Assembly: GCA_003142375.1 (NCBI GenBank)
Contig: PLME01000004.1
Coordinates: 131,060 to 195,059, forward strand
Source: Dehalococcoidia bacterium
GTDB lineage: Bacteria > Chloroflexota > Dehalococcoidia > GIF9 > UBA5629
Reading direction: 5' to 3'
Length of the DNA stretch: 64,000 nucleotides
The number at the start of each line of letters is the position of its first letter. The first letter of the stretch is position 1. The notes below the pieces were generated by a model that saw nothing but the letters and a program-made list of their open reading frames with translations, did no database searches and was not told where the DNA came from. The translations under genes and the position numbers were made by a program. Below, in pieces: positions 1 through 8,163 of the stretch.

Positions 1-2
1 GC

Positions 3-227
3 AATTTGCCCTGGCATCATTCCCGCGACACCGGTGAGCGATTCTATGATCTTCGCCCCTTGATCGAAGACCTTTGGCTGATCGAGGTTAAAGAAACCTT
101 ATGCCGCATCGGCATGCTGCTGCGCTGCGATGCCTCCGGTACTGGCAGGCCCGAGCAGGTGGCCAGGGCATTGAACTTTACACAGCCACCCATGTGCATT
201 GAACGCACTAAACTCATCTTCGCCTGA
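3..227 (+). CDS. DUF2344 (radical-SAM-linked) protein, C-terminal end only
   Basis: The gene runs in from the left edge, so only about 74 C-terminal residues are visible. The segment YDLRPLI, followed by LRCDASGTGRPEQV and a closing IERTKLIFA, matches my memory of the end of the DUF2344/TIGR03936 family. That family is found fused to or beside radical SAM proteins, often in ribosome or tRNA-modification neighbourhoods. The function is not established. It is followed within about 20 to 80 bases by a phosphatase gene on the same strand and then tilS, so it probably belongs to the same operon. The true start lies outside the window. Confidence 0.6.
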   Translation, partial: NLPWHHSRDTGERFYDLRPLIEDLWLIEVKETLCRIGMLLRCDASGTGRPEQVARALNFTQPPMCIERTKLIFA

Positions 228-247
228 AGTGTCTCCCTGTTCTCTGA

Positions 248-925
248 TTGCGAGCATCCGGGTTTAACCATATAATAAACCGTCGGCCATCGCATTCAAG
301 GAGGAAACCCATCAGACTCTATCTTATACGGCACGGCGAGACCGTCTGGAACAAGCAGAGGATCATCCAGGGCAGCGGCAGCGATACGGAACTGAGTGAG
401 ACCGGCAAAATTCAGGTTGAGAAGCTGGCCCTGGTTATGAAGGATGTGCCGTTCACCGCGATATATTCCAGTCCCATGCAGCGCGCCATGGAGACCGCCG
501 GAGCAGTTGCGGGCTATCAAGGACTGGAAGTCCATCCGGAAGCCGATCTGAGGGAAATACATGTTGGCGAGATGGAAGGCATGTCTCTGGAGACCTTTGC
601 CAAAGGTTTCCCGCAGTTCCTGGTGGACTGGCAGACCAAAGGCGAGGAAGTCAACTTCAACGGCGGCGAAAAGCTGGGAGAGTTCAGGGACAGGGTATGG
701 GCGGTGGTTAAAAAGGTCGTTAAGTCCAATCCTGAGGGCACAGTGGCCCTGGTTTCACACTACTTTGTGACCGCTACTATCGTCTGCACAGCGCTGGGGC
801 TGCCCTTGACCAACCTGGTGAGAATACGCATTCAGCCCAGCAGCCGGACCATCCTGGACTTTGGGGACGGCTGTGACCCGCGCCTTTTACTATTGAGCGA
901 TACCTGCCATTTAAGGGAGAAGTGA
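248..925 (+). CDS. histidine phosphatase family protein (phosphoglycerate mutase-like)
   Basis: The protein has the RHGET phosphohistidine signature in LYLIRHGETVWN, a second arginine region (SSPMQRAMETA), the acidic EIHVGEMEG segment and a late VSHYFV histidine. These are the landmarks of the GpmB/CobC/PhoE branch of phosphatases; the substrate cannot be told. The stated start is the TTG at 248, the only legal codon far enough upstream. It has no ribosome site, and its first 21 residues look unlike protein sequence of this family. A perfect AAGGAGG at 298-304 lies 6 bases before an ATC codon (311) that begins IRLYLIRHGE, so translation probably starts there, giving 204 residues. tilS follows after one base. 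Confidence 0.85.
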   Translation: MRASGFNHIINRRPSHSRRKPIRLYLIRHGETVWNKQRIIQGSGSDTELSETGKIQVEKLALVMKDVPFTAIYSSPMQRAMETAGAVAGYQGLEVHPEADLREIHVGEMEGMSLETFAKGFPQFLVDWQTKGEEVNFNGGEKLGEFRDRVWAVVKKVVKSNPEGTVALVSHYFVTATIVCTALGLPLTNLVRIRIQPSSRTILDFGDGCDPRLLLLSDTCHLREK

Positions 926-926
926 T

Positions 927-2369
927 TTGCCCGCCAGTATCAGCAGCCTCCCTAAAGTTGTCGGCAGTTATATACGGAAGTACGGCCTGTTGTCCGGGGG
1001 GGAGAAGGTGCTGGTGGCGGTATCCGGTGGGCCGGACTCGGTGTGCCTGCTCCACGTGCTGAACAGCCTTAAGGACGAGCTCGGCATTCAGCTACATGTA
1101 GCGCACCTTGACCACAGCCTGCGCGGTGCGGAATCAGATGCCGACTCCCAGTATGTTTCCGCCCTGTCTGGGAAACTCAATTTACCTGTCACTATTGAAA
1201 AAAGGGACGTGCGCTCGCAAAGCGTCCAGGACAAAATTTCGCTTGAAGAAGCTGCCCGCGAAGTACGGTACAGGTTCCTGGATGAGACCGCCCGTCAGGT
1301 CGGCGCCTCCAGGGTTGCAGTGGGGCACACGCACAACGACCAGGTTGAAACAGTGCTCATGCACTACCTGCGCGGCACCGGCGTTCAGGGCTTGCGCGGG
1401 CTGAGGCCAGCCGTTCCCATACCCTGCGGCAAAAAGGATGACGGCATATGGGTGATACGTCCCCTGCTAAATCTCACGCGGGAGCAGACGGTAGAATATT
1501 GCAGCTCCCTCGACCTGAAGTCGCGCATCGATTCTACCAATGAGCAGACCGGCTTCCTGCGCAACCGCATCCGTCTGGAACTCTTGCCGCTGCTGAGGCA
1601 GTATAATCCCGACATTGATGATGCTCTCACCCGGCTGGCCGACCTGGCCGGTGAGGACGCTGATCTGCTGGATGCTCAGGCTACGGCCGCCTACGACCAG
1701 ACAGCCAGCAGCGAAGGCAACCTGACCTGTTTGGACTCCGGCAAGCTGCGCGGCGCTCCGCTGGCGCTTCAAAGGCGTGTTTTCCGCATTGCGCTGGAGC
1801 AGGCCTATGGCAGCCTGAAGGATATAGAAGCTCAGCACGTCAATGCTCTGGTAGACCTGCTGTTCGGCGCCACAGGCAGGTGTGTGAGCCTGCCGGGCGG
1901 GGTAACCGTCACCAGCGAGCGCAGCCGCATGGTCATATCCAAACCCGGAACCCCGGTCTGCCCGTGGCCCGTTTTAACCAAAAGCTATGATTTGAATATT
2001 CCCGGAGAGACAAAGCTGCCGGGCTGGGATGTCACAGCGGAGGTCATCGGTGAAAACTACTACAGGGACGATGATATATTCAGCGCCAGCCTCGATTTAA
2101 GTAAGGCCGGCAGGTCTCTCACGGTCAGAAGCCGGAAACCCGGCGACCGCTTCAGGCCGCTGGGCATGGAGCACAGCCGCAAGCTGCAGGATTTCATGGT
2201 TGATGCTGCCATACCGCGCTCATGGCGTGATACCGTTCCTCTGGTGTGCTCCCCCTCCCAGATCGCATGGGTGGTGGGTTGGCGCATCGACGACCGCGTT
2301 AAAGTGACGGGTGGCACCGGGCAAGTGTTGCGCCTGGAATTCCACCGGGCAAGCCAGGACTCATCATGA
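927..2369 (+). CDS. tilS: tRNA(Ile)-lysidine synthase
   Basis: TilS converts C34 of the CAU-anticodon tRNA-Ile2 to lysidine using ATP and lysine, which changes its decoding from AUG to AUA. The ATP-pyrophosphatase P-loop SGGPDS is at residues 33-38. It is followed by HLDHSLRG, the GHTHNDQVET segment and the RNRIR motif typical of the family. The C-terminal TilS domain (about residues 385-465) carries RKPGDRFRPLG and LQDFMVDAAIPR. At 480 residues the length is normal for the long form. The start is TTG at 927, preceded by AAGGGAGA. It sits one base after the phosphatase stop and overlaps the downstream Smr gene by 4 bases, so the genes are translationally coupled. Confidence 0.95.
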   Translation: MPASISSLPKVVGSYIRKYGLLSGGEKVLVAVSGGPDSVCLLHVLNSLKDELGIQLHVAHLDHSLRGAESDADSQYVSALSGKLNLPVTIEKRDVRSQSVQDKISLEEAAREVRYRFLDETARQVGASRVAVGHTHNDQVETVLMHYLRGTGVQGLRGLRPAVPIPCGKKDDGIWVIRPLLNLTREQTVEYCSSLDLKSRIDSTNEQTGFLRNRIRLELLPLLRQYNPDIDDALTRLADLAGEDADLLDAQATAAYDQTASSEGNLTCLDSGKLRGAPLALQRRVFRIALEQAYGSLKDIEAQHVNALVDLLFGATGRCVSLPGGVTVTSERSRMVISKPGTPVCPWPVLTKSYDLNIPGETKLPGWDVTAEVIGENYYRDDDIFSASLDLSKAGRSLTVRSRKPGDRFRPLGMEHSRKLQDFMVDAAIPRSWRDTVPLVCSPSQIAWVVGWRIDDRVKVTGGTGQVLRLEFHRASQDSS

Positions 2370-2650
2370 CCAAAGATAAATACAAGGCAGGGAAAGTTAA
2401 TAAGCCTGATATGAATATGGAGCTGGACCTGCATGCCATGACCGTAGACGAGGCGCTACCCCTTTTACACGAATACCTGAACGATGTCTGCCTGGCTGGC
2501 CTGAAGGAGGTCCGCATCGTACACGGAAAGGGTACAGGGACGCTGAGGCAGGCAGTCATGCGTGAGCTTAAAAAACATCCGCTGGTCAAGTCCTTCCGCA
2601 TCGGAGGCCGCTTCGAAGGAAGCACAGGCGCTACAGTGGTATTTCTCTAA
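2366..2650 (+). CDS. small stand-alone Smr-domain protein
   Basis: This 94-residue protein is almost entirely an Smr domain (the MutS2 C-terminal nuclease-like domain). LDLHAMTVDEA replaces the usual LDLHG motif, and HGKGTGTLR is the second signature, near residue 54. Smr domains bind or nick branched DNA and, in some proteins, act on mRNA at stalled ribosomes; which applies here cannot be told. No MutS part is fused or adjacent. The ATG lies inside the end of tilS (ATGA overlap), so it is the last gene of the operon. The gene ends just before a strong hairpin. Confidence 0.85.
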   Translation: MTKDKYKAGKVNKPDMNMELDLHAMTVDEALPLLHEYLNDVCLAGLKEVRIVHGKGTGTLRQAVMRELKKHPLVKSFRIGGRFEGSTGATVVFL

Positions 2651-2671
2651 GCTCAAGTTTTAATAATTAAA

Positions 2672-2697
2672 GGGGGGCGCACAATTTGTGCGCCCCC
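2672..2697. terminator. bidirectional hairpin terminator between convergent genes
   Basis: A perfect 11-bp GC-rich stem (GGGGGCGCACA / TGTGCGCCCCC) with a 4-base AATT loop lies between the Smr gene (plus) and the secreted protein gene (minus). On the minus strand the stem is followed by a T-rich stretch, so it should work best for the minus-strand gene. On the plus strand the T-run is poor. Confidence 0.8.
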
Positions 2698-2722
2698 TGC
2701 TATTGTACGTAAATTATGTTCT

Positions 2723-4042
2723 TTATTGTGTTATTGTGATTTTGGCGAAGCCGGGCCGGTAACCGTTTTTGTAGACGGCTATTTCGTACTGGCCCGCCGA
2801 ACTGAAAGTGTATACAACCTGGCCGTTGGAGTCGGTGTTGCCAGCCAGCGTTCCTTTGCCGTCATCACCCCTGTTGGACCAGGGCGCTTGCGCACCGGTG
2901 TTATTGTCCACGCACTGAACCGGTCGCTCCGCCTCTTTTTGAATCCTGTTATCCTGTGGGACGTTCTTCCCGTTCTCCCAAACGCCCATGCGGTTTCCCT
3001 TGCCGCCGAAGAGGTCGCTATGGTCGTTCGGAGAGTTGGAAATGGTTGGTATTAACTTTTTAACCACGTTGCCCTTGGGTGCAAGTATGTACACTGCGGC
3101 CCCAGATACAGGCGTGGTATTATCGGACACCGTAATGGTGACCTGTTGTCCGGCAGCAGATGACTGCGGGGCAGAGACTGTGAGCTGCTGAATGCCGTGG
3201 TCCGGCCTCGTATCGTTATCGGAAGCCGCCACAGACAGCATGGAGTACCCCGGCGAATAGTTGTCGCTGACGGCCATAAGGAAATAACGGCCGGCAGTGG
3301 AGAATGCGTAAGACACCTGTCCCTGGGCATCAGTGGTTCCCAGCAGGTTGCCGGATTCTTTAATGCCCGGTATTGAGATAGACCGGTTGTCGCTGCCGGG
3401 CTCTTTTGATTTATCGCCAAATAGCCCGAACTCCTTGTCAAGGCCGCCTGCCAGGCTGTTGCCTGCAAATCGCCGTCCGTAAAGCTGCGAACCGGCAACA
3501 GCTTGCCCGCCTTCCTTCTCAGTCACGGTGAAAATGACCGTCTCATTTAGAGCGGCAAATGATGGCGACTTTATAGTCAGCGCTTTTTCGGGCGCGGATG
3601 CCACTGTCAAGCGTGAAAAACCGGGTATAAAGCCATCTTTAGTTGCCACCAGCACAAAACGCCCGGTCGCAGTGAATTGGTAAGACAGAGTGCCGTTGTC
3701 GCTGGTAGTGCCAATCAGGGTACCTTTGGATTCGATGAGCGCCGCATACTCGGCGATCAACGTTGTGTAATTTTCACTGCCGGGCTTGATAACCAGGTCA
3801 TCGGCTTTGATTGAATACACTGAGGCTCCGGATATTTTATCGTGCCCGCGTTTGCCGAAAACGGCGATATTAACCGATTGACCCAAATCCACTTTGTTAG
3901 GGGCTTTTATTGCCAGGCCTGCCGGAAATGATGCGGCGGGCTTTTCTTTGTCTCCGGAATCTGCCATAACAGGCGCCGCAGCGGGTACTATCGCAGCCAG
4001 CGCCAGAGCAAGCACAAGAATACTTGAAAATATACGGTTCAA
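2723..4042 (-). CDS. secreted protein with three Ig/carboxypeptidase-regulatory-like repeats
   Basis: A clear signal peptide (basic start, long Leu/Ala core, cut near residue 27, AxA-type site) leads into three repeated beta-sandwich units of about 120 to 140 residues. Each opens with a segment like NKVDLGQSVNIAV and closes with a segment like TGRFVLVATKDGFIPGFS, and each contains GTT or GNT followed by D-x-x-G. The pattern resembles bacterial Ig-like or regulatory-like domains of surface proteins; no enzyme motif is visible. The start is TTG at 4042, preceded by GGAGGG at good spacing. A 15-codon reading frame with its own strong ribosome site lies just upstream. The protein is probably exported and structural, or binds a ligand. 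Confidence 0.75.
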   Translation of the reverse strand: MNRIFSSILVLALALAAIVPAAAPVMADSGDKEKPAASFPAGLAIKAPNKVDLGQSVNIAVFGKRGHDKISGASVYSIKADDLVIKPGSENYTTLIAEYAALIESKGTLIGTTSDNGTLSYQFTATGRFVLVATKDGFIPGFSRLTVASAPEKALTIKSPSFAALNETVIFTVTEKEGGQAVAGSQLYGRRFAGNSLAGGLDKEFGLFGDKSKEPGSDNRSISIPGIKESGNLLGTTDAQGQVSYAFSTAGRYFLMAVSDNYSPGYSMLSVAASDNDTRPDHGIQQLTVSAPQSSAAGQQVTITVSDNTTPVSGAAVYILAPKGNVVKKLIPTISNSPNDHSDLFGGKGNRMGVWENGKNVPQDNRIQKEAERPVQCVDNNTGAQAPWSNRGDDGKGTLAGNTDSNGQVVYTFSSAGQYEIAVYKNGYRPGFAKITITQ

Positions 4043-4055
4043 TTGATCCCTCCTG

Positions 4056-4103
4056 TTAAAACTGCCTGGCCCCGATGGGCATAAACAAACCTCTTAAATT
4101 CAT
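4056..4103 (-). CDS. possible 15-residue leader peptide upstream of secreted protein
   Basis: The frame ATG-AAT-TTA-AGA encodes 15 residues. It is preceded by AGGGAGGT at ideal spacing. Its stop codon TAA lies directly before the ribosome site of the following secreted-protein gene. Such a layout could couple translation or act as an attenuator. There is no obvious run of one amino acid. Small size makes this tentative. Confidence 0.35.
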   Translation of the reverse strand: MNLRGLFMPIGARQF

Positions 4104-4183
4104 ATTTGTACCTCCCTTGCGGTTTCATGTTATTAGTAACGATGCGAACCGGATAATAGTTTAGTCCGGGCTCGTGACAGTGC

Positions 4184-4202
4184 TTGACAGGATATCTGTC
4201 AA
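4184..4202. promoter_or_regulatory. TTGACAG-CTGTCAA inverted repeat, operator or promoter candidate
   Basis: Seven-base arms TTGACAG and CTGTCAA are separated by five bases, in the divergent region between the secreted protein (minus) and the gene at 4267 (plus). The left arm could double as a -35 box for the plus-strand gene, with TAGTAT 19 bases on as a weak -10. Confidence 0.4.
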
Positions 4203-4266
4203 CTGCGATAGTATATAGAAACAGGTTTACTTAAAGTTTTAATAAATGAGGCACGGGCGGTAATCG

Positions 4267-4842
4267 ATGGCAAGCCAAACTGACGGCTCTGATCTGGTCA
4301 ATAAATATAAAATCCTAGCGTGCACAGGTGAACTCGTATTTACAGGTACTTTTATATACGGATTCGAGCAGCGTCTGATAGATGCCTTGAACGAGGGAGT
4401 TAAGACCGGCGCCTCAACCAAGATAGTAGAGTTCCTGCCCCTGGAAGATGTGGTGATGAAGGCCCCGGAGGGCGACGATCAAAAGTTCAGCCAGATCTAT
4501 ATAGCTAAAAGCAATATAATCTTCGTGGCGCAAAGCCCTAGCATAAGCCGGGAGAAGCCGCTGAGCACCTATCCCTTCAGGCAAAAAACACCCGTGGGGG
4601 TGACCATATATGCCGCACAGATATATGTTGCTCAGGTCTATGCCGCCCCATACGTTTTGAAAGGCCAGCTATATATCGATACCTGGGGCCAGGTTGTCGA
4701 TGCTATTGAAAGTTCGGACGAATTCATCCCTCTGACGCAGGTGGAAATAACGCCTGCTCTACCGGACGGCAGCTCGAAATTCGACTTCATTGCTATCAAC
4801 AAGCAGCGTATCATCAGCATCAGCGAAAATCCCGGTTCGTAG
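4267..4842 (+). CDS. hypothetical protein with duplicated domain (DUF6812-like)
   Basis: This protein has 191 residues, no signal peptide and no membrane segment. It appears to contain two related halves. The first (about 15-90) has GELVFTGTFIYGFEQRLIDALN, then FLPL, then IYIAKSNIIFV. The second (about 115-190) has YVLKGQLYIDTWGQVVDAIE, then FIPLTQVEI, then FIAINKQRIISI. The pattern of a short beta domain with an R/Q-hydrophobic-D-hydrophobic helix and a terminal hydrophobic strand resembles small domains annotated DUF6812; I am not certain of the family. The function is unknown. The gene is expressed alone or with the flavin-binding gene 38 bases downstream. Confidence 0.65.
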   Translation: MASQTDGSDLVNKYKILACTGELVFTGTFIYGFEQRLIDALNEGVKTGASTKIVEFLPLEDVVMKAPEGDDQKFSQIYIAKSNIIFVAQSPSISREKPLSTYPFRQKTPVGVTIYAAQIYVAQVYAAPYVLKGQLYIDTWGQVVDAIESSDEFIPLTQVEITPALPDGSSKFDFIAINKQRIISISENPGS

Positions 4843-4880
4843 AAGCTCAAAATAGCCTTTTTAAAAAGCGGTAGGTAAAT

Positions 4881-5336
4881 TTGCCGGAAGATGAGCTTCA
4901 ACTCAAGAAGCTTCTCAAAGAACTGTTCAAGGGCCAGCTTTTTGCTGCACTGGCTACCCGGCAGTCGGACAGGCCCTACAGTAACCTGATCGCCTTTGCT
5001 GCCACCGAAGATCTCAAGAATATACTGTTTGTCACCGGGCGTGAGACGGCCAAATATGCCAACCTGGTTTCCAACGGCGTCGTCTCGGTGCTCATAGATA
5101 ATCGTACCAACCAGGATTCCGATGTCCGCAATGCCGTCGCTGTCACGGCTGTAGGGTTAGCGGAAGAAGTAACGGACGTCCGCAGAGAAAACCTGCTGCA
5201 ACTCTACCTGGTAAAACATCACAGTATGGGAAAGTTCGCTTATTCGCCCGGGTCCGCCCTTTTCAGTATCAAAGTCAAGGAGTACTTTATTGTACGCAAT
5301 TTCCAAGAAGTGGTGGAGCTTAAAATTGATAGCTAG
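4881..5336 (+). CDS. pyridoxamine 5'-phosphate oxidase-like, FMN-binding split barrel protein
   Basis: The 151-residue protein has the layout of the PPOX split-barrel superfamily. It has an early LFAALATRQSDRPYSNLIAF strand pair, then LFVTGRETAKYANL, where the R-x-T-x-K-x-x-N pattern is typical of flavin phosphate contacts, then VSVLIDNR. A late FSIKVKEYFIV strand closes the barrel. Members bind FMN, F420 or haem and carry out small redox reactions; the cofactor cannot be told. The start is TTG at 4881, with GGTAGGT upstream. Confidence 0.75.
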   Translation: MPEDELQLKKLLKELFKGQLFAALATRQSDRPYSNLIAFAATEDLKNILFVTGRETAKYANLVSNGVVSVLIDNRTNQDSDVRNAVAVTAVGLAEEVTDVRRENLLQLYLVKHHSMGKFAYSPGSALFSIKVKEYFIVRNFQEVVELKIDS

Positions 5337-5380
5337 AAATTAGCTTTGACCGTTTATGGTTAATGCGTGGAGGTCTGAAC

Positions 5381-6112
5381 ATGAGGAAATTCATTATGTC
5401 CGACCTGCATATAGGCCATCCGCAGGCACTGTACGATGCTATGGACGAGGTCGTCAAATATATCCTCCAGAGTGCACAGACGGGAGACAGTATCTGGGGC
5501 CTGGGGGACTGGTTCCACCTTAACGAAATGGGGCTGGACATTTGTATGAAACAGCCCATAACCTCGAAATTACGCGACCTTGCGGTAAGAATCCCCACCA
5601 GGCTCATACCCGGCAACCATGATAGAAAGCTGGGAATGTATTATGACAATCCCGACCAGGTCAATCCCATCAGCCCCATTGAAATCGCCAGGCCTTTCTG
5701 GCGTGACGGGTTCTTCTATTGCCACGGACATGAATATGATCCGGCCGCTAAATATATAGGATCGTGGCTTCCCTCCTTCTGGGACCGTTTCCTGCACAAG
5801 AAAACACCCGGGGAATTGAAATCGGAGACGTTAACCGAGGAGTACCTGATGGCGGTAGCGCTGGTCCATACAAGAGCGCTTCTAGCGCTTTCCCCAAAAG
5901 CCCGGGAAGAAGGCCAGGTATGCAGGGGAATCGTGATGGGGCACACCCATCTCGCGGTTATACAGCAGGCGCCGGAGCTGCCCTATCTGGTCAGTGACGG
6001 CGATATGAGGCACAGCGCCAGCTTTACCGTGCTGGACGATGGCGGTTTCCATCTGATGTGCTGGGACTATAAGCTTAAGAAATGGCACGAGTCCTCCAGC
6101 CTGAAACCCTGA
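5381..6112 (+). CDS. calcineurin-like metallophosphoesterase
   Basis: The protein carries the full two-metal phosphoesterase set in order: SDLHIGH (D-x-H), GLGDWFH (GD), PGNHDRK (GNHD), CHGHEYD and GHTHLAV. Family members cleave phosphodiesters or phosphomonoesters, including UDP-diacylglucosamine and nucleotides; the substrate is not evident. I place the start at ATG 5381 because GGAGGT lies 8 bases before it. An in-frame ATG at 5363 lies upstream of that ribosome site. It has 243 residues and no signal peptide, so it is cytoplasmic. Confidence 0.85.
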   Translation: MRKFIMSDLHIGHPQALYDAMDEVVKYILQSAQTGDSIWGLGDWFHLNEMGLDICMKQPITSKLRDLAVRIPTRLIPGNHDRKLGMYYDNPDQVNPISPIEIARPFWRDGFFYCHGHEYDPAAKYIGSWLPSFWDRFLHKKTPGELKSETLTEEYLMAVALVHTRALLALSPKAREEGQVCRGIVMGHTHLAVIQQAPELPYLVSDGDMRHSASFTVLDDGGFHLMCWDYKLKKWHESSSLKP

Positions 6113-6125
6113 TGTTGCCGCCAAA

Positions 6126-6154
6126 TTGACAATAGTATGAACTGCATATAAGAT
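6126..6154 (+). promoter_or_regulatory. sigma-70 type promoter for the repeat membrane protein gene
   Basis: TTGACA (6126-6131) and TAAGAT (6149-6154) are spaced by 17 bases, about 75 bases before the start of the gene at 6231. Confidence 0.6.
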
Positions 6155-6230
6155 ATATGCAAGGGATGGGCTTGGTGCGATTCTGGTGAGGATGGAGGAA
6201 GTCCCTGGATGAACGGGTAGGGGGTGCGAT

Positions 6231-7292
6231 ATGGCTGAAGAGTCAAAGAGATGGGTTGAGGGTGATCCTGCTAAAACGTTAAGCAATCAAGAAAAATACG
6301 TCTTAGATAATTATTCCAGCGTTAAAGCCGTCTTTGACGATTGTTCGAGCTTGATTGCCAAAGTGCGGCGGGACTTAATGGCAAAACCGCCGAAGCTCGG
6401 GAAGGCCAAGGATATACTATTAAAACTTGAGGCCAGAATCAAGAAAGCCGATGAGAGCCGTAATATATGGGATGAGAAAGATCTTCCCGGGACGTTAAGT
6501 AAACAGGAAAAATACGTCATAGATAATTATTCCAGCGTTAAAGCTGTATTTGATGATTGTTCGAGCTTGATTGCCAAGGCGCGGGACTTAGTTGGAAAGA
6601 CTGACCGGGTTGGGGAACTCACAGATATACTATTAAAACTCGAGGCCAGGATTCAAACCGCTGATAAAAGCAAGGAATTATTAGATAAAAAGCGTATTAA
6701 ATATGGGATATTAGCATATAATTTATGTTTTGCCATTATAGCTTTGGGGGTAGGTTGGTGGGCTATTTGCGGGCCTTATTTGCCCTGCAGATCCTGCGAT
6801 AATTCAACTCAAAGCGCGGTTGCAACTCCTGCCCCTCAGAGTTCTGGCCAGGCTTCTGTGCAGGGTCCTGAACAAAATCCCGCAGGGAACCCGATGGAGA
6901 AAATCAAGGCGCTTACTCTGGTGAACTGGCTGGTGCTGGGCTTCGCCGCCGGTACGCTGGGTGGCGCTATGGTAGGAATCTACGGATTAATATACCACGG
7001 TATACGGGGCGATTTTTCCTCGGATTATTTAGTCTGGTACTGGTCAAAGCCGTTTAAAGGCGGTTTGAGCGGACTGGTTGCCATATTGCCTTTTATGGCA
7101 GGCCTGGCCGTTTTTAAGATCGAATCTGCTGTGGAGGTCCAAACAACCATAGCTTATATCACCGTAGTTTCCTTTCTGACTGGTTATAATGAGAGATATT
7201 TCCTTCAACTTCTCAATACCGTTGGGAAGACCGTTTTTGGACCAGGGGAAACAAACGGTGGAACGGACAGCGCAATAACTAAACCCGGATAA
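6231..7292 (+). CDS. membrane protein with duplicated N-terminal helical repeat
   Basis: The first about 150 residues hold two copies of a 72-residue unit beginning TLSNQEKYVLDNYSS and TLSKQEKYVIDNYSS. Each continues with VKAVFDDCSSLIAK and ILLKLEARI, which looks like a helical cytoplasmic domain. Next come one membrane segment (about 160-180), a short Cys- and Gln-rich linker, and about three more membrane segments (residues 225-325). No known catalytic motif is visible. The two units are nearly identical in DNA as well, which suggests a recent internal duplication. The gene has its own promoter. Confidence 0.7.
   Translation: MAEESKRWVEGDPAKTLSNQEKYVLDNYSSVKAVFDDCSSLIAKVRRDLMAKPPKLGKAKDILLKLEARIKKADESRNIWDEKDLPGTLSKQEKYVIDNYSSVKAVFDDCSSLIAKARDLVGKTDRVGELTDILLKLEARIQTADKSKELLDKKRIKYGILAYNLCFAIIALGVGWWAICGPYLPCRSCDNSTQSAVATPAPQSSGQASVQGPEQNPAGNPMEKIKALTLVNWLVLGFAAGTLGGAMVGIYGLIYHGIRGDFSSDYLVWYWSKPFKGGLSGLVAILPFMAGLAVFKIESAVEVQTTIAYITVVSFLTGYNERYFLQLLNTVGKTVFGPGETNGGTDSAITKPG
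6276..6660 (+). repeat. tandem 216-base in-gene duplication
   Basis: The unit starting near 6276 recurs starting near 6492, an offset of exactly 216 bases, or 72 codons. Long identical stretches are visible, such as GATAATTATTCCAGCG followed by TTAAAGC in both copies. Confidence 0.8.
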
Positions 7293-7412
7293 GCCCTAAT
7301 CGCAAGCTCAAAACATTTTGTGTACCCTGTTTAACCGTAGGGCGATTTACTGAACGTTTGCTTACCGCGATTCCTGTATCCTGTGTTACCATATATAGCT
7401 ACTGACCTCTGA

Positions 7413-8084
7413 ATGAAAACCATGACTGATAGCTATGCGGTATCCTGGAGCGGCGGCAAAGACGGCTGCCTGGCGCTTTACGAGGCGCAGCGCAGAGGGT
7501 TTAATATATCCCACCTGGTCAACATGGTTAACACAGAGCCTGACAGGGTACGTCTGCACGGCAGAGACGCTGAATTGATCCAACTCCAGGCTGAGGCCCT
7601 CGGCATCCCGCTTGTGCAGGTGGAGACCACCTGGAAAGGCTACGAGCGGGACTTTAAATCAACCCTGCTGAAGTTGAAGCCGTTGGGCGTAAAGGGAATG
7701 ATCTTCGGGGACATCTATTTACAGGAGCACCTGGACTGGGTAAACCGGGTCTGCGGCGAGATCGGCGTTGAAGCTCTGGAACCCCTATGGAAAAGAGATA
7801 CGGAGCAGTTGTTTGATTCTTTCGTGGATGCCGGCTTCGAGGCCTCCATTGTCAGCGCCAAATCCGAGCTGATTGGCCGGGAATGGATCGGGCAAAATCT
7901 AGGCAAGCCGTTTGCAGAGTATATGCGGCAAAGGGGCATCGACTTCTGCGGCGAAAAGGGCGAATATCATACACTGGTAAAACACGGCCCGCCGTTCCGC
8001 CGCAGGTTGGTATTTGAGGAAACCCTTATCGCGGCACAGGACGGCTACTGGCTTTTAGATATTAGAAAATGCCGGCTGGAATAG
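7413..8084 (+). CDS. diphthine-ammonia-ligase-like ATP pyrophosphatase (Dph6/TIGR00290 family)
   Basis: The P-loop SWSGGKDGCLAL is at residues 9-20. It is followed by LHGRDAEL, GDIYLQEHLDW and, near the end, GEKGEYHTLV, the family signatures of the adenine-nucleotide alpha hydrolases related to Dph6. The archaeal/eukaryotic enzyme amidates diphthine on EF-2. Bacteria lack diphthamide, so the bacterial homologues are of unknown function; some are linked to B12 metabolism by gene context. At 223 residues it is complete. No RBS of note; the ATG 6 codons into an upstream T-rich stretch is taken as the start. Confidence 0.8.
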   Translation: MKTMTDSYAVSWSGGKDGCLALYEAQRRGFNISHLVNMVNTEPDRVRLHGRDAELIQLQAEALGIPLVQVETTWKGYERDFKSTLLKLKPLGVKGMIFGDIYLQEHLDWVNRVCGEIGVEALEPLWKRDTEQLFDSFVDAGFEASIVSAKSELIGREWIGQNLGKPFAEYMRQRGIDFCGEKGEYHTLVKHGPPFRRRLVFEETLIAAQDGYWLLDIRKCRLE

Positions 8085-8163
8085 CCTATTGTGGCCGTAT
8101 TAATATCAAAATCATGTAACAGGTATAATCTTGTTGCATATAGAGGCGAAAGGAAAACATTTA

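Noticed and set aside
6160-6230. GAGGAAGTCCCTGG, reminiscent of RNase P RNA
   Set aside because: Only a short resemblance; none of the other conserved RNase P parts is present.
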